From Gammaproteobacteria bacterium (lineage in GTDB: Bacteria > Pseudomonadota > Gammaproteobacteria > GCA-001735895): a DNA stretch of 43,820 nucleotides. A model generated the notes under the pieces. That model was not told the DNA's origin, searched no databases, and saw nothing but the letters and a program-made list of their open reading frames with translations. Each line of letters starts with the position of its first letter. The stretch's first letter is position 1. Below are positions 36,568 through 43,820 of this stretch, piece by piece. Location of the stretch: positions 1 through 43,820 of the forward strand of contig JASJCI010000009.1 in the NCBI GenBank assembly GCA_030066085.1. Direction: 5' to 3'. A program made the position numbers and the translations under genes.

Positions 36568-37980
36568 ATGACAAGTTTAAAACAGGTTTTGTATCCGCTT
36601 CTGCTGGCAACACTCATGGCACTGCCGTTCAGTGCCGGCGCCGCATTACCGGATTTCACCGAAATCGTCGATGACGCAAAGGACTCGGTGGTGAATATCA
36701 GCACCAAGTCGAAGCCCAAGCGCAGCAGCGCACGCGATTTCGAAATGCCCGAAATTCCCGAGGATACCCCGTTCGGCGAGCTGTTCGAGAAGTTTTTCGA
36801 CCGCGATGAATTCAATCGCCGGCGCGATTCGCAGTCGCTGGGATCCGGCTTCATCATTTCCCGCGACGGCTATATCCTGACCAATCACCATGTCATCGAC
36901 GGCGCCGACGAGGTCATTGTGCGCATGGCCGACCGTAACGAGTACACCGCGCGCATCATCGGTTCCGACGAAGCCTCCGACGTTGCCGTGCTCAAGGTCG
37001 ACGGCGTCGACCTGCCGACGCTCAAGATCGGCGATTCCGACGATCTCAAGGTTGGCGAATGGGTGCTCGCGATCGGTTCGCCCTTTGGCTTCGACGCCAC
37101 GGTGACGGCCGGTATCGTCAGCGCCAAGGGGCGCAGCCTGCCGAGCGACAACTACGTGCCCTTCATCCAGACGGACGTGGCGATCAACCCGGGTAACTCG
37201 GGCGGCCCGCTGTTCAACATGGACGGCGAGGTGGTCGGTATCAATTCGCAGATCTACAGCCGTTCCGGCGGCTTCATGGGCCTGTCGTTCGCCATCCCGA
37301 TCGAAATGGCGGTGGACGTCGCCAACCAGATCAAGGAGACCGGCAAGGTTTCGCGCGGCTGGCTCGGCGTGCTGATCCAGGAAGTCACGCGTGAGCTGGC
37401 CGAGTCCTTCGGCATGGACAGCCCGCACGGCGCGCTGGTTGCAAGAGTGCTGGAGAACAGCCCGGCGGCGGAAGCCGGCCTCAAGGTCGGTGACGTGATC
37501 GTCGAGTTCAATGGCAAGAAGGTAATCCGCTCCAGCGCGCTGCCGCCGATGGTGGGTCGCGCCAAGGTTGGAACCGAGTCCCGCGTCACCGTAATCCGCG
37601 ACCGCAACGCGCGCAGTATCGACGTTCTGATAGCACAGTTGCCGACCACGATCACGCAGGCCGCCTACACCCCGCCGGAAGCGGAAGCGGGGGTGAACTC
37701 GGCGCTTGGCATGAAGGTTGAAACCCTCAGCCAGGAGGCCCGCAAGCGTATCAAGGTCGAAGCAGGTGTCGAAGTCACCGAAGTCGACGACACCGGTCCG
37801 GCCAGTGACGCGGGCATCCAGGAAGGTGACGTGATTACCATGATCGACAACCGTGAAGTCGGGTCGCTCGATGACTTCGAATCGATCACGGGAGACCTCG
37901 AGAGCGGGAAATCGGTGGCGCTGCTGGTACAGCGGCGTAACGGGCCGGTGTTTCTCGCGATTCGTCCGCAGGATTCCTGA
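36568..37980 (+). CDS. mucD: Periplasmic serine protease/chaperone of the Do family (MucD type)
   Basis: HtrA/DegQ-type protease for misfolded envelope proteins, 470 residues. A signal peptide is predicted (1-25, ending SAGA-A). The catalytic triad is H108 (TNHHVI), D138 (SDVAVL) and S211 (NPGNSGGP). Two PDZ domains follow, about 260-350 and 375-465. AGGAAG lies just before the ATG at 36568. Its place after rseC matches mucD of the Pseudomonas algU cluster; members of this family also relieve sigmaE induction by clearing misfolded protein. Confidence 0.95.
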   Translation: MTSLKQVLYPLLLATLMALPFSAGAALPDFTEIVDDAKDSVVNISTKSKPKRSSARDFEMPEIPEDTPFGELFEKFFDRDEFNRRRDSQSLGSGFIISRDGYILTNHHVIDGADEVIVRMADRNEYTARIIGSDEASDVAVLKVDGVDLPTLKIGDSDDLKVGEWVLAIGSPFGFDATVTAGIVSAKGRSLPSDNYVPFIQTDVAINPGNSGGPLFNMDGEVVGINSQIYSRSGGFMGLSFAIPIEMAVDVANQIKETGKVSRGWLGVLIQEVTRELAESFGMDSPHGALVARVLENSPAAEAGLKVGDVIVEFNGKKVIRSSALPPMVGRAKVGTESRVTVIRDRNARSIDVLIAQLPTTITQAAYTPPEAEAGVNSALGMKVETLSQEARKRIKVEAGVEVTEVDDTGPASDAGIQEGDVITMIDNREVGSLDDFESITGDLESGKSVALLVQRRNGPVFLAIRPQDS

Positions 37981-37993
37981 ATTCGCCCCGCGC

Positions 37994-38233
37994 TTGGACC
38001 TGGTACTTTACTACCGCGAGCACTGCCACCTCTGCGATGCGATGCGCAAGGCACTGGTGGCGTTCTCGCGGCGTCATCATCCGATCGAATGGCTCGAGGT
38101 CGACATCGATCGGGATCCCCGGCTGATTCGGCTATACGACACCCGCGTTCCCGTGTTGTGCCTGGGTGAGCGCGAGATCTGTCATTACTTTTTCGACGAA
38201 TCGGCGTTGCTAGCAGCCTTGGCTTTGGCGTAA
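37994..38233 (+). CDS. Glutaredoxin-like protein (DUF836 family)
   Basis: About 79 residues in a thioredoxin fold, with a CxxC motif near the N-terminus (LYYREHCHLCDAMRKAL) and the cis-proline region TRVPVLCLGERE. It resembles the glutaredoxin-like DUF836 family (PF05768), for which no clear function is established. The start is uncertain: TTG 37994 gives LDLVLYYREHC, and no ATG or GTG is available between it and the CxxC. The frame is open further upstream but only inside mucD. It lies 13 bases after mucD and could be co-expressed with envelope stress genes. Confidence 0.75.
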   Translation: MDLVLYYREHCHLCDAMRKALVAFSRRHHPIEWLEVDIDRDPRLIRLYDTRVPVLCLGEREICHYFFDESALLAALALA

Positions 38234-38323
38234 ACTTCGCGGGTTTTACGCGGGGCCAGGGGCCTCGTTCGTCCGCATCGCGCATTGCTGCGCTTGTTCT
38301 CGGGAGATTCGAGTTTACCCCTC

Positions 38324-40120
38324 ATGGGCATGGAGCTAATACGTAATTTTTCGATCATCGCCCACATCGATCACGGCAAGTCGACCCTGGCTGATCGGTT
38401 CATCCAGCGTTGTGGCGGCCTGAGCGAGCGCGAGATGGCTGCACAGGTGCTCGACTCGATGGACCTGGAGCGCGAACGCGGTATCACGATCAAGGCGCAG
38501 AGCGTTTCGCTGTCGTACGAGGCCCGCGATGGTCGAAGCTATACGCTGAATTTTATCGATACCCCGGGACACGTCGATTTTTCCTACGAGGTGTCCAGGT
38601 CGCTGGCTGCCTGCGAGGGGGCGCTGCTGATCGTCGATGCATCGCAGGGTGTCGAAGCCCAGAGCGTGGCCAACTGCTACACCGCGATCGACCTCGATCT
38701 GGAAGTGCTGCCGGTGCTCAACAAGATCGATCTTCCGGCCGCGGATCCGGAGCGGGTCAAGGCCGAGATCGAGGAAATCATCGGTCTCGACACGGCCGAT
38801 GCGCTCGAGGTCAGCGCCAAGACCGGCGCTGGCGTCGAAGACTTGCTGGAACAGATCATCGAGCGCATTCCGCCACCGCGCGGATCGGTCGACAATCCCG
38901 CGCAGGCCCTGGTCATCGATTCCTGGTTCGATCCCTACGTCGGTGTCATCACGCTGGTGCGCGTGGTCGAAGGTGCTATCGCACCGCGGCAAAAGATCCG
39001 CATGATGTCGAGCGGCAGCGAGTTCATGGTGGAAAAGGTTGGCGTGTTCACACCCAAGCGGCGTGATTCGGAGAGGCTTGAGGCAGGCAACGTCGGCTTC
39101 ATAATCGCCGGCATCAAGGATATCGAGTCGGCGCGCGTGGGTGATACCATTACGCTTGCGCAAAAGCCGGCTCGCGAACCGCTGCCCGACTTCAAACAGG
39201 TACAGCCGCGCGTGTTCGCCGGCCTGTTCCCGGTGAGTTCGGACGACTACGAAGACATGCGCGAAGCGTTGCGCAAACTAAAGCTCAATGACGCATCGCT
39301 GCAGTTCGAGCCGGAGACTTCGCAGGCCCTCGGGTTCGGTTTTCGCTGTGGCTTTCTCGGCATGCTCCACATGGAAATCGTGCAGGAGCGTCTCGAGCGC
39401 GAGTACAATCTCGATCTGATTACCACCGCGCCCACGGTGGTTTACGAGGTCGAGACGACGGCCGGCGAGATCGTCGAAATCCACAACCCGGCCGACTTGC
39501 CGCCGGTCAACAAGATCGAGCACATTCGCGAACCGATCATCCGTGCCAACATCCTGCTGCCGGAAGACTATATCGGCGCGGTAATCTCCCTGTGTATCGA
39601 AAAACGCGGGGTGCAAAAGGATATGCAGTTTCTCGGTAGCCAGGTTTCGCTGGTGTTCGAACTGCCGCTGTCGGAGGTCGTGCTCGATTTTTTCGATCGG
39701 CTCAAGTCGGTCAGTCGCGGTTACGCTTCCTTCGACTATGAGTTTCTGCGTTTCGAGAATTCCAACCTCGTCCGGCTCGACGTGCTGATCAACGGCGAGA
39801 GAGTCGACGCGCTGTCGTTGATCGTGCATCGCAGCAATGCCGATTACCGCGGCCGTGAACTGGCGTCGAAGATGAAAGAGCTGATACCGCGGCAGATGTT
39901 CGACGTGGCGATCCAGGCCGCGATCGGGTCCAATGTCATCGCGCGCACCAATGTCAAGGCGCTGCGCAAAAACGTGACCGCCAAGTGTTACGGCGGTGAC
40001 GTGACGCGCAAGCGGAAATTGCTCGAGAAACAAAAAGCGGGTAAAAAGCGCATGAAGCAGGTTGGCAGCGTCGAAATTCCGCAGGACGCTTTTCTCGCCG
40101 TGTTAAAAGTCGATAGCTGA
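38324..40120 (+). CDS. lepA: Elongation factor 4 (LepA)
   Basis: Ribosome-associated GTPase, 598 residues from ATG 38324 (E. coli 599). G-domain motifs are AHIDHGKST (13-21), the GITIKAQSV switch I region, DTPGHVDF, and [13 protein letters not shown]. The LepA-specific C-terminal domain ends in [20 protein letters not shown]. Two ATGs, 38324 and 38330, are possible; GGGAG at 38302-38306 is rather far from both. Upstream in-frame codons begin with a TTG inside a small hairpin (GCGCA/TGCGC, 38280-38293) and look non-coding. Confidence 0.96.
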   Translation: MGMELIRNFSIIAHIDHGKSTLADRFIQRCGGLSEREMAAQVLDSMDLERERGITIKAQSVSLSYEARDGRSYTLNFIDTPGHVDFSYEVSRSLAACEGALLIVDASQGVEAQSVANCYTAIDLDLEVLPVLNKIDLPAADPERVKAEIEEIIGLDTADALEVSAKTGAGVEDLLEQIIERIPPPRGSVDNPAQALVIDSWFDPYVGVITLVRVVEGAIAPRQKIRMMSSGSEFMVEKVGVFTPKRRDSERLEAGNVGFIIAGIKDIESARVGDTITLAQKPAREPLPDFKQVQPRVFAGLFPVSSDDYEDMREALRKLKLNDASLQFEPETSQALGFGFRCGFLGMLHMEIVQERLEREYNLDLITTAPTVVYEVETTAGEIVEIHNPADLPPVNKIEHIREPIIRANILLPEDYIGAVISLCIEKRGVQKDMQFLGSQVSLVFELPLSEVVLDFFDRLKSVSRGYASFDYEFLRFENSNLVRLDVLINGERVDALSLIVHRSNADYRGRELASKMKELIPRQMFDVAIQAAIGSNVIARTNVKALRKNVTAKCYGGDVTRKRKLLEKQKAGKKRMKQVGSVEIPQDAFLAVLKVDS

Positions 40121-40143
40121 GCCGAATCACTGGAGTCGGACGG

Positions 40144-40974
40144 ATGTTTCATTTTGATTTCGAACTCTTGTTGCTGGTACTGTCGGCGGTTTCGGGACTG
40201 ATCTGGCTGGCGGACATCCTGCTGTTCGCTCGCCTGCGCCGCAACCACGCCACCAGCAAGGCGCCGGCCGAACCGGTCGTAATCGAATACGCCAAGGCTT
40301 TCTTCCCGGTCCTGTTCGCCGTGCTGCTCGTACGGTCGTTCTGGCTCGAGCCGTTTCGCATTCCGTCGGGATCGATGATGCCGTCGCTGCTGGTGGGCGA
40401 TTTTATCCTGGTACAGAAGTATTCATACGGGCTGCGCGCGCCGGTCTCGCACACCCGCCTCACCGAGGGCGATATGCCGAAGCGCGGTGATGTCGTCGTT
40501 TTCCGCTTTCCCAACGACGAATCCCAGGACTACATCAAACGCGTGGTTGGTTTGCCGGGTGATCACATAAGTTACTATAATCGACGCGTGGCCGTGAACG
40601 GCAAACAGTTGAAAATCGAGCGTGACGGGCTATACCAGGGATTAGGCGACAATAACGGCATGTATAACGCCGGCGGCTGCGATCGTAGCGGAGCGCGCTG
40701 CCAGGTGCTGTTCGAGTCCTCGGAGCAGGCGCGTTACACCGTCATGAACAACCCGAGCAGTCCGTTCAGCGTGCAGGGGGAGTGGATCGTGCCGGAGAAT
40801 CACTATTTCGTCATGGGCGATAACCGCGACCACAGCAACGACAGTCGGCTGTGGGGTTTCGTCCCGGAGGAGAACCTGGTGGGCAAGGCAACGCGTATCT
40901 GGATGCACTGGGATTTTCGCGACAATGGCACCGGATTCGATCCGTCCCGTTTCTGGACTAAAATTTCGAACTGA
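40144..40974 (+). CDS. lepB: Signal peptidase I
   Basis: Membrane protease that removes signal peptides from exported proteins, 276 residues. Two N-terminal membrane helices (about 6-28 and 48-66) anchor a periplasmic domain. The catalytic dyad is S77 (RIPSGSMMPSLL) and K132 (DYIKRVVGLPGD). The box GDNRDHSNDSR is also present. A cysteine pair in the periplasmic domain (C179 and C186) could form a disulfide, as in the E. coli enzyme. Its position between lepA and rnc is conserved in gammaproteobacteria. Confidence 0.96.
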   Translation: MFHFDFELLLLVLSAVSGLIWLADILLFARLRRNHATSKAPAEPVVIEYAKAFFPVLFAVLLVRSFWLEPFRIPSGSMMPSLLVGDFILVQKYSYGLRAPVSHTRLTEGDMPKRGDVVVFRFPNDESQDYIKRVVGLPGDHISYYNRRVAVNGKQLKIERDGLYQGLGDNNGMYNAGGCDRSGARCQVLFESSEQARYTVMNNPSSPFSVQGEWIVPENHYFVMGDNRDHSNDSRLWGFVPEENLVGKATRIWMHWDFRDNGTGFDPSRFWTKISN

Positions 40975-40983
40975 GGTAGCGCG

Positions 40984-41367
40984 ATGCACACGATAAGCCG
41001 ACAGCGGAAGCGACAAGAGGGCCTGTCCACGGCTGGCTGGATTGCGGTGGTCGGACTTTTCGGCCTGATCATAGTGACGTTTTTCAAGGTTTTCCCGATG
41101 TACTACGAAAACTTCAAGGTCAAGGCGGCGCTCGAGCGGCTGCAGGCCGATACCGAGATCGACGCGAAATCGAAGCGCGCGATCTGGGAGTCGCTGCAGA
41201 AGCGCATGTTCGTCGACGAGATTCGCTCGGTCAAACGCGAAAATGTCAAGATCACCCGCAAGGACGGCAAGACCACGGTCACGGTTACCTACGAGACTCG
41301 TGACGCCTATATCGGCAACCTGTTCATCGGCGGCAATTTCAGCGAAAGCATCGTGATCGACCGGTGA
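40984..41367 (+). CDS. DUF4845 domain-containing protein
   Basis: 127 residues: a basic N-terminus (SRQRKRQEG), one membrane helix at about 15-38 (LSTAGWIAVVGLFGLIIVTF), then a short alpha/beta domain ending with YIGNLFIGGNFSESIVID. Proteins of this type are regularly encoded between lepB and rnc; their function is not known to me. The stop TGA overlaps the GTG start of rnc, so the two are probably coupled. A pilin-like fold would fit the single N-terminal helix, but this is inference. Confidence 0.85.
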   Translation: MHTISRQRKRQEGLSTAGWIAVVGLFGLIIVTFFKVFPMYYENFKVKAALERLQADTEIDAKSKRAIWESLQKRMFVDEIRSVKRENVKITRKDGKTTVTVTYETRDAYIGNLFIGGNFSESIVIDR

Positions 41368-42035
41368 CGCCGGCGCAGTTTTTTGCCCTGACCGGATACC
41401 AGTTCAGGCAGGAGCATTTGCTGCAGCAGGCGCTTACGCACCGCAGTTACGCGCGCAAGGACAACAACGAGCGCCTCGAGTTCCTGGGCGACAGTATTCT
41501 CGACCTGGTTATATCCCACCATATCTTCGAACGATATGATTCCGCCAACGAAGGCGACCTGAGCCGCATACGCGCTAACCTGGTCAAGCAGGCGACGGTG
41601 GCGGACATTGCACGCGGCATTAACCTCGGTGAGTATCTTTTTCTCGGTGGCGGTGAGCTCAAGAGCGGCGGCCACCGGCGGGCGTCGATTCTGTCGGATG
41701 CGATGGAAGCCGTGATCGCGGCCGTATACCTGGATAGCGATTTCGACTCGGCACGTGCCTTCGTGCTCGAACTCTACCGCGATCGGCTGTCGCAACTGTC
41801 GACGCTCGATGAACTCAAGGATCCCAAGACCCGCCTGCAGGAATACTTGCAGGCGCGCCGCCTGGCGCTGCCCGAATACCGTGTCGAGCAGACCCGCGGC
41901 AAGGCGCACGACCAGGTTTTCGCGGTCAGCTGCCGCGTGCCCGACCTCGATCTCAGCGCGCAGGGCAGCGGTTCGAGTCGCAAGAATGCCGAACAGGCGG
42001 CGGCGCGCGAGCTATTGCGCCGAATCGAGTCGTGA
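41364..42035 (+). CDS. rnc: Ribonuclease III
   Basis: Double-strand-specific endoribonuclease for rRNA and mRNA processing, 223 residues. The signature NERLEFLGDSILDL holds catalytic D44; the second acidic residue is E115 in SDAMEAVIAA. A double-stranded-RNA-binding domain covers about 152-222 (DPKTRLQEYLQARRLALPEY and the KNAEQAAARELLRRI end). The start is GTG 41364, overlapping the preceding stop as GTGA. Its own stop overlaps the era GTG in the same manner. Confidence 0.96.
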   Translation: MTPAQFFALTGYQFRQEHLLQQALTHRSYARKDNNERLEFLGDSILDLVISHHIFERYDSANEGDLSRIRANLVKQATVADIARGINLGEYLFLGGGELKSGGHRRASILSDAMEAVIAAVYLDSDFDSARAFVLELYRDRLSQLSTLDELKDPKTRLQEYLQARRLALPEYRVEQTRGKAHDQVFAVSCRVPDLDLSAQGSGSSRKNAEQAAARELLRRIES

Positions 42036-42934
42036 GCGACAGCTTTCGCTGCGGCTACGTTGCCCTCGTCGGTACCCCCAATACCGGCAAGTCCACGCTG
42101 ATGAACGCGCTGGTTGGCGAAAAACTGAGCATCACCGCACATCGCCCGCAAACCACGCGGCACCAGATTCTCGGTATCCGCAATCGCGAGGACAGCCAGT
42201 GCATCTTTATCGATACGCCCGGTATCCACGACGATCGCAGCAAGGCGATCCACCGCTACATGAACCGGGCCGCAACCAGCGTACTGGACGACGCCGACCT
42301 GGTGTGCGTGTTGCTCGACGTTCGCCGCATCGGCGCGCAGGATGAAAAAATTCTGCGCCTGGTGGCGAAATACGACCAGCTGTTGCTGGTGCTGAACAAG
42401 ATTGACCTGGTAGCGCGCGAGGACTGCCTGCCGGTACTGCAGCGCCTCGGCGAACTGCTGCCCGGTGTCGAGATCGTACCGGTGTCGGCACTGAAGCGGG
42501 AAAACCTCGACACCCTCGAGGATCTGATCGTTGCGCGCCTGCCGCCCGGCCGTCCGTTCTACGCCAGCGACCAGCTTACCGACCGCTCCATGCGCTTTAT
42601 CGCTGCCGAAATCGTGCGCGAGAAACTGTTTCGTTCGCTGGACAAGGAGTTGCCGTATTCGATCACGGTCAACGTCGATCATTACGTCGAGGAGCCCGAC
42701 CTGACCCGTATCGCGGCCACGATCTGGGTCGAACGCAAGTCACAGAAGGCGATCGTGATCGGCAAGGGTGGGCGGCAGTTGAAAAAAATCGGCAGCCAGG
42801 CACGCGCCGATCTCGAAGGGCTGCTGCAGGGCAAGGTATACCTGCAGCTGTGGGTCAAGCTGCGCGAGGACTGGGCCGACGACGAGCGCTCGCTGGCCGC
42901 CTTCGGGTACTCGGATGTCGAACAGGGTCGATGA
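42032..42934 (+). CDS. era: GTPase Era
   Basis: Essential GTPase that binds 16S rRNA near its 3' end during 30S assembly; 300 residues. G1 is GTPNTGKST (14-22), where most relatives have GRPNVGKST. G3 is DTPG (61-64) and G4 is NKID (122-125). The C-terminal KH domain has VIGKGGRQLKKIGSQARADL. The start is GTG at 42032 within the rnc stop. It overlaps recO by 20 bases. Confidence 0.96.
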   Translation: MSDSFRCGYVALVGTPNTGKSTLMNALVGEKLSITAHRPQTTRHQILGIRNREDSQCIFIDTPGIHDDRSKAIHRYMNRAATSVLDDADLVCVLLDVRRIGAQDEKILRLVAKYDQLLLVLNKIDLVAREDCLPVLQRLGELLPGVEIVPVSALKRENLDTLEDLIVARLPPGRPFYASDQLTDRSMRFIAAEIVREKLFRSLDKELPYSITVNVDHYVEEPDLTRIAATIWVERKSQKAIVIGKGGRQLKKIGSQARADLEGLLQGKVYLQLWVKLREDWADDERSLAAFGYSDVEQGR

Positions 42935-43622
42935 TCTTGCCGCGGTTATTCTGCGGCGGCGCGAATGGCGCAATACCAGCCTGATCCTGGACGTGTTCAC
43001 CCGCGAGCGGGGCTGCCTCGGCCTGGTCGCCCGCGGTGCCCGTAAAAGCCATTCACGCGCAGACTTCGAACCTTTCGTGCTGTTGTCGCTGGGCTACAGC
43101 GGTGATGGAAATCTGAAGTCGCTGACTACGATCGAAGGACAGCCGCTGGGGGTCGATGCCAGCAATTACCCGCTGCTGCTCTACGTTAACGAGTTACTTC
43201 TCAACCTGTTACCGCGCGAGGAACCCGCGGCGGAAGTATTCGACGCCTACCTGCGCTTGCTGCAGCATGCGCGCGCCGGGCTCGACGAACCGGATCTGCG
43301 CGGGTTTGAAATGCTGTTGTTGCGCGAGCTGGGGTATTTCCCCGACCTCGCAATCGATGCCGACAGCGGCCTGCCGATCGATCCTGCGCGCAGCTATCGC
43401 TACCTGCCGGGCAATGGCTTCGTGGCCTGTGGTCCCGATGACGCCGAAGCGGTTGCCGGCGAACTGCTGCTGGCCTGGCAATTGCAGGACTACCGGGAGC
43501 CGGCGGTGCGTCGCCTGGCGCGCTCGGTGATGCGCGCCATGATCGACTTTAACTTGCACGGAAAAACGCTAAAATCCCGCGAAGTCTACGCGCGCATGGT
43601 GCGGCGGGGAACGAATTTGTAA
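42915..43622 (+). CDS. recO: DNA repair protein RecO
   Basis: Recombination mediator that works with RecR to load RecA on gapped DNA; 235 residues. An N-terminal OB fold (about 1-80: AVILRRREWRNTSLILDVFT, GLVARGARK) is followed by the helical domain with ELLLNLLPREEP and FEMLLLRELGYFPDL. No zinc-finger cysteines are visible, in contrast to many RecO of other phyla. The ATG at 42915 lies inside era (20-base overlap). Confidence 0.94.
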   Translation: MSNRVDDLAAVILRRREWRNTSLILDVFTRERGCLGLVARGARKSHSRADFEPFVLLSLGYSGDGNLKSLTTIEGQPLGVDASNYPLLLYVNELLLNLLPREEPAAEVFDAYLRLLQHARAGLDEPDLRGFEMLLLRELGYFPDLAIDADSGLPIDPARSYRYLPGNGFVACGPDDAEAVAGELLLAWQLQDYREPAVRRLARSVMRAMIDFNLHGKTLKSREVYARMVRRGTNL

Positions 43623-43663
43623 CCGCGCTCGCAGCGGCCCGGTAGTAACAGGAGAAAGCAGTC

Positions 43664-43820
43664 ATGGCGGTCACCCCAGCTCTTCCCGGCGTCAACGTCG
43701 ACCAGGTCGCCTTGCTGCGGCAGGCCGGCGGCATGCGTCATCCCGATCCGGTATACGCCACGCGGCCCGGGCAATACCACGGCGCGGATGTCGTGTTCGC
43801 CGGCCCGGTGCAGGCAGTCG
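43664..43820 (+). CDS. pdxJ: PdxJ-like N-terminus, cut by the window edge
   Basis: Fifty-two codons are visible, from an ATG with AGGAG (43650-43654) nine bases upstream. The position after recO is where pyridoxine 5'-phosphate synthase is encoded in relatives. The N-terminus fits the family: LPGVNVDQVALLRQAGG, then PDPV. Two key positions differ: Q replaces the histidine of the usual NxDH motif, and after GAD the expected GITVHLREDRR is replaced by VVFAGPVQAV. It may be a divergent PdxJ, a paralogue, or poor sequence at a contig edge. The symbol rests on position and partial similarity. Confidence 0.5.
   Translation, partial: MAVTPALPGVNVDQVALLRQAGGMRHPDPVYATRPGQYHGADVVFAGPVQAV

Noticed and set aside
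38280-38299. Small hairpin GCGCA/TGCGC followed by TTGTTCT as a terminator before lepA
   Set aside because: The stem has only five pairs and the T tract is interrupted twice; it may be chance in GC-rich sequence.

Overview
The window is a gene-dense stretch of core chromosome from a gammaproteobacterium. The case rests on gene content and order: unfused nuoC and nuoD in a 14-gene nuo operon; an initiator tRNA followed by rimP-nusA-infB-rbfA-truB-rpsO-pnp; and nadB divergent from rpoE-rseABC-mucD, running on into lepA-lepB-(DUF4845)-rnc-era-recO-pdxJ, as in Pseudomonas-like genomes. The sequence is GC-rich, with many long antisense shadow frames. No insertion sequence, prophage, CRISPR array, toxin-antitoxin pair or defence gene was seen, and no coding frame looks broken. 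The genus cannot be told from the sequence alone.

Layout. 1-179: upstream region with a sigma70-type promoter and a terminator-like hairpin. 180-14639: nuoA to nuoN, the full proton-pumping NADH:quinone oxidoreductase. 14640-15002: a non-coding block with a stable-RNA promoter, initiator tRNA-Met, a trailer hairpin, a long leader stem and an intrinsic terminator. 15003-23440: translation and RNA-metabolism operon, with an internal promoter before rpsO and a bidirectional terminator after pnp. 23493-27476 (minus strand): glnE, ilvE and a small CHCC zinc-ribbon gene. 27477-30764: a double, overlapping Fur-like box, then a ferric-iron-type ABC permease and ATPase and a small two-helix membrane protein. 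30765-33519 (minus strand): nadB, yjbQ, adk. 33520-33821: divergent regulatory region with a candidate sigmaE promoter and a short leader ORF whose stop overlaps the rpoE start. 33822-38233: rpoE-rseA-rseB-rseC-mucD and a glutaredoxin-like gene. 38324-43820: lepA, lepB, DUF4845, rnc, era, recO and the first 52 codons of a pdxJ-position gene.

How the genes work together. The nuo block builds complex I. The rimP-pnp block makes ribosome-maturation, transcription and initiation factors, S15 and PNPase. The rpoE block senses envelope stress and leads into secretion (lepB), ribosome and rRNA maturation (lepA, rnc, era) and repair (recO). Many junctions overlap by 1-20 bases (ATGA or GTGA), which suggests widespread translational coupling.

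I did not find a clearly new multi-gene system. The observations most worth a second look are the RseD-like leader ORF coupled to rpoE, the overlapping Fur-like boxes before a transporter that lacks a binding-protein gene and carries an unknown membrane protein, the structured leader between the tRNA and rimP, the divergent pdxJ-like start at the right edge, a zinc-lid adenylate kinase, and an initiator tRNA with U1/U72 in place of the usual C1/A72.
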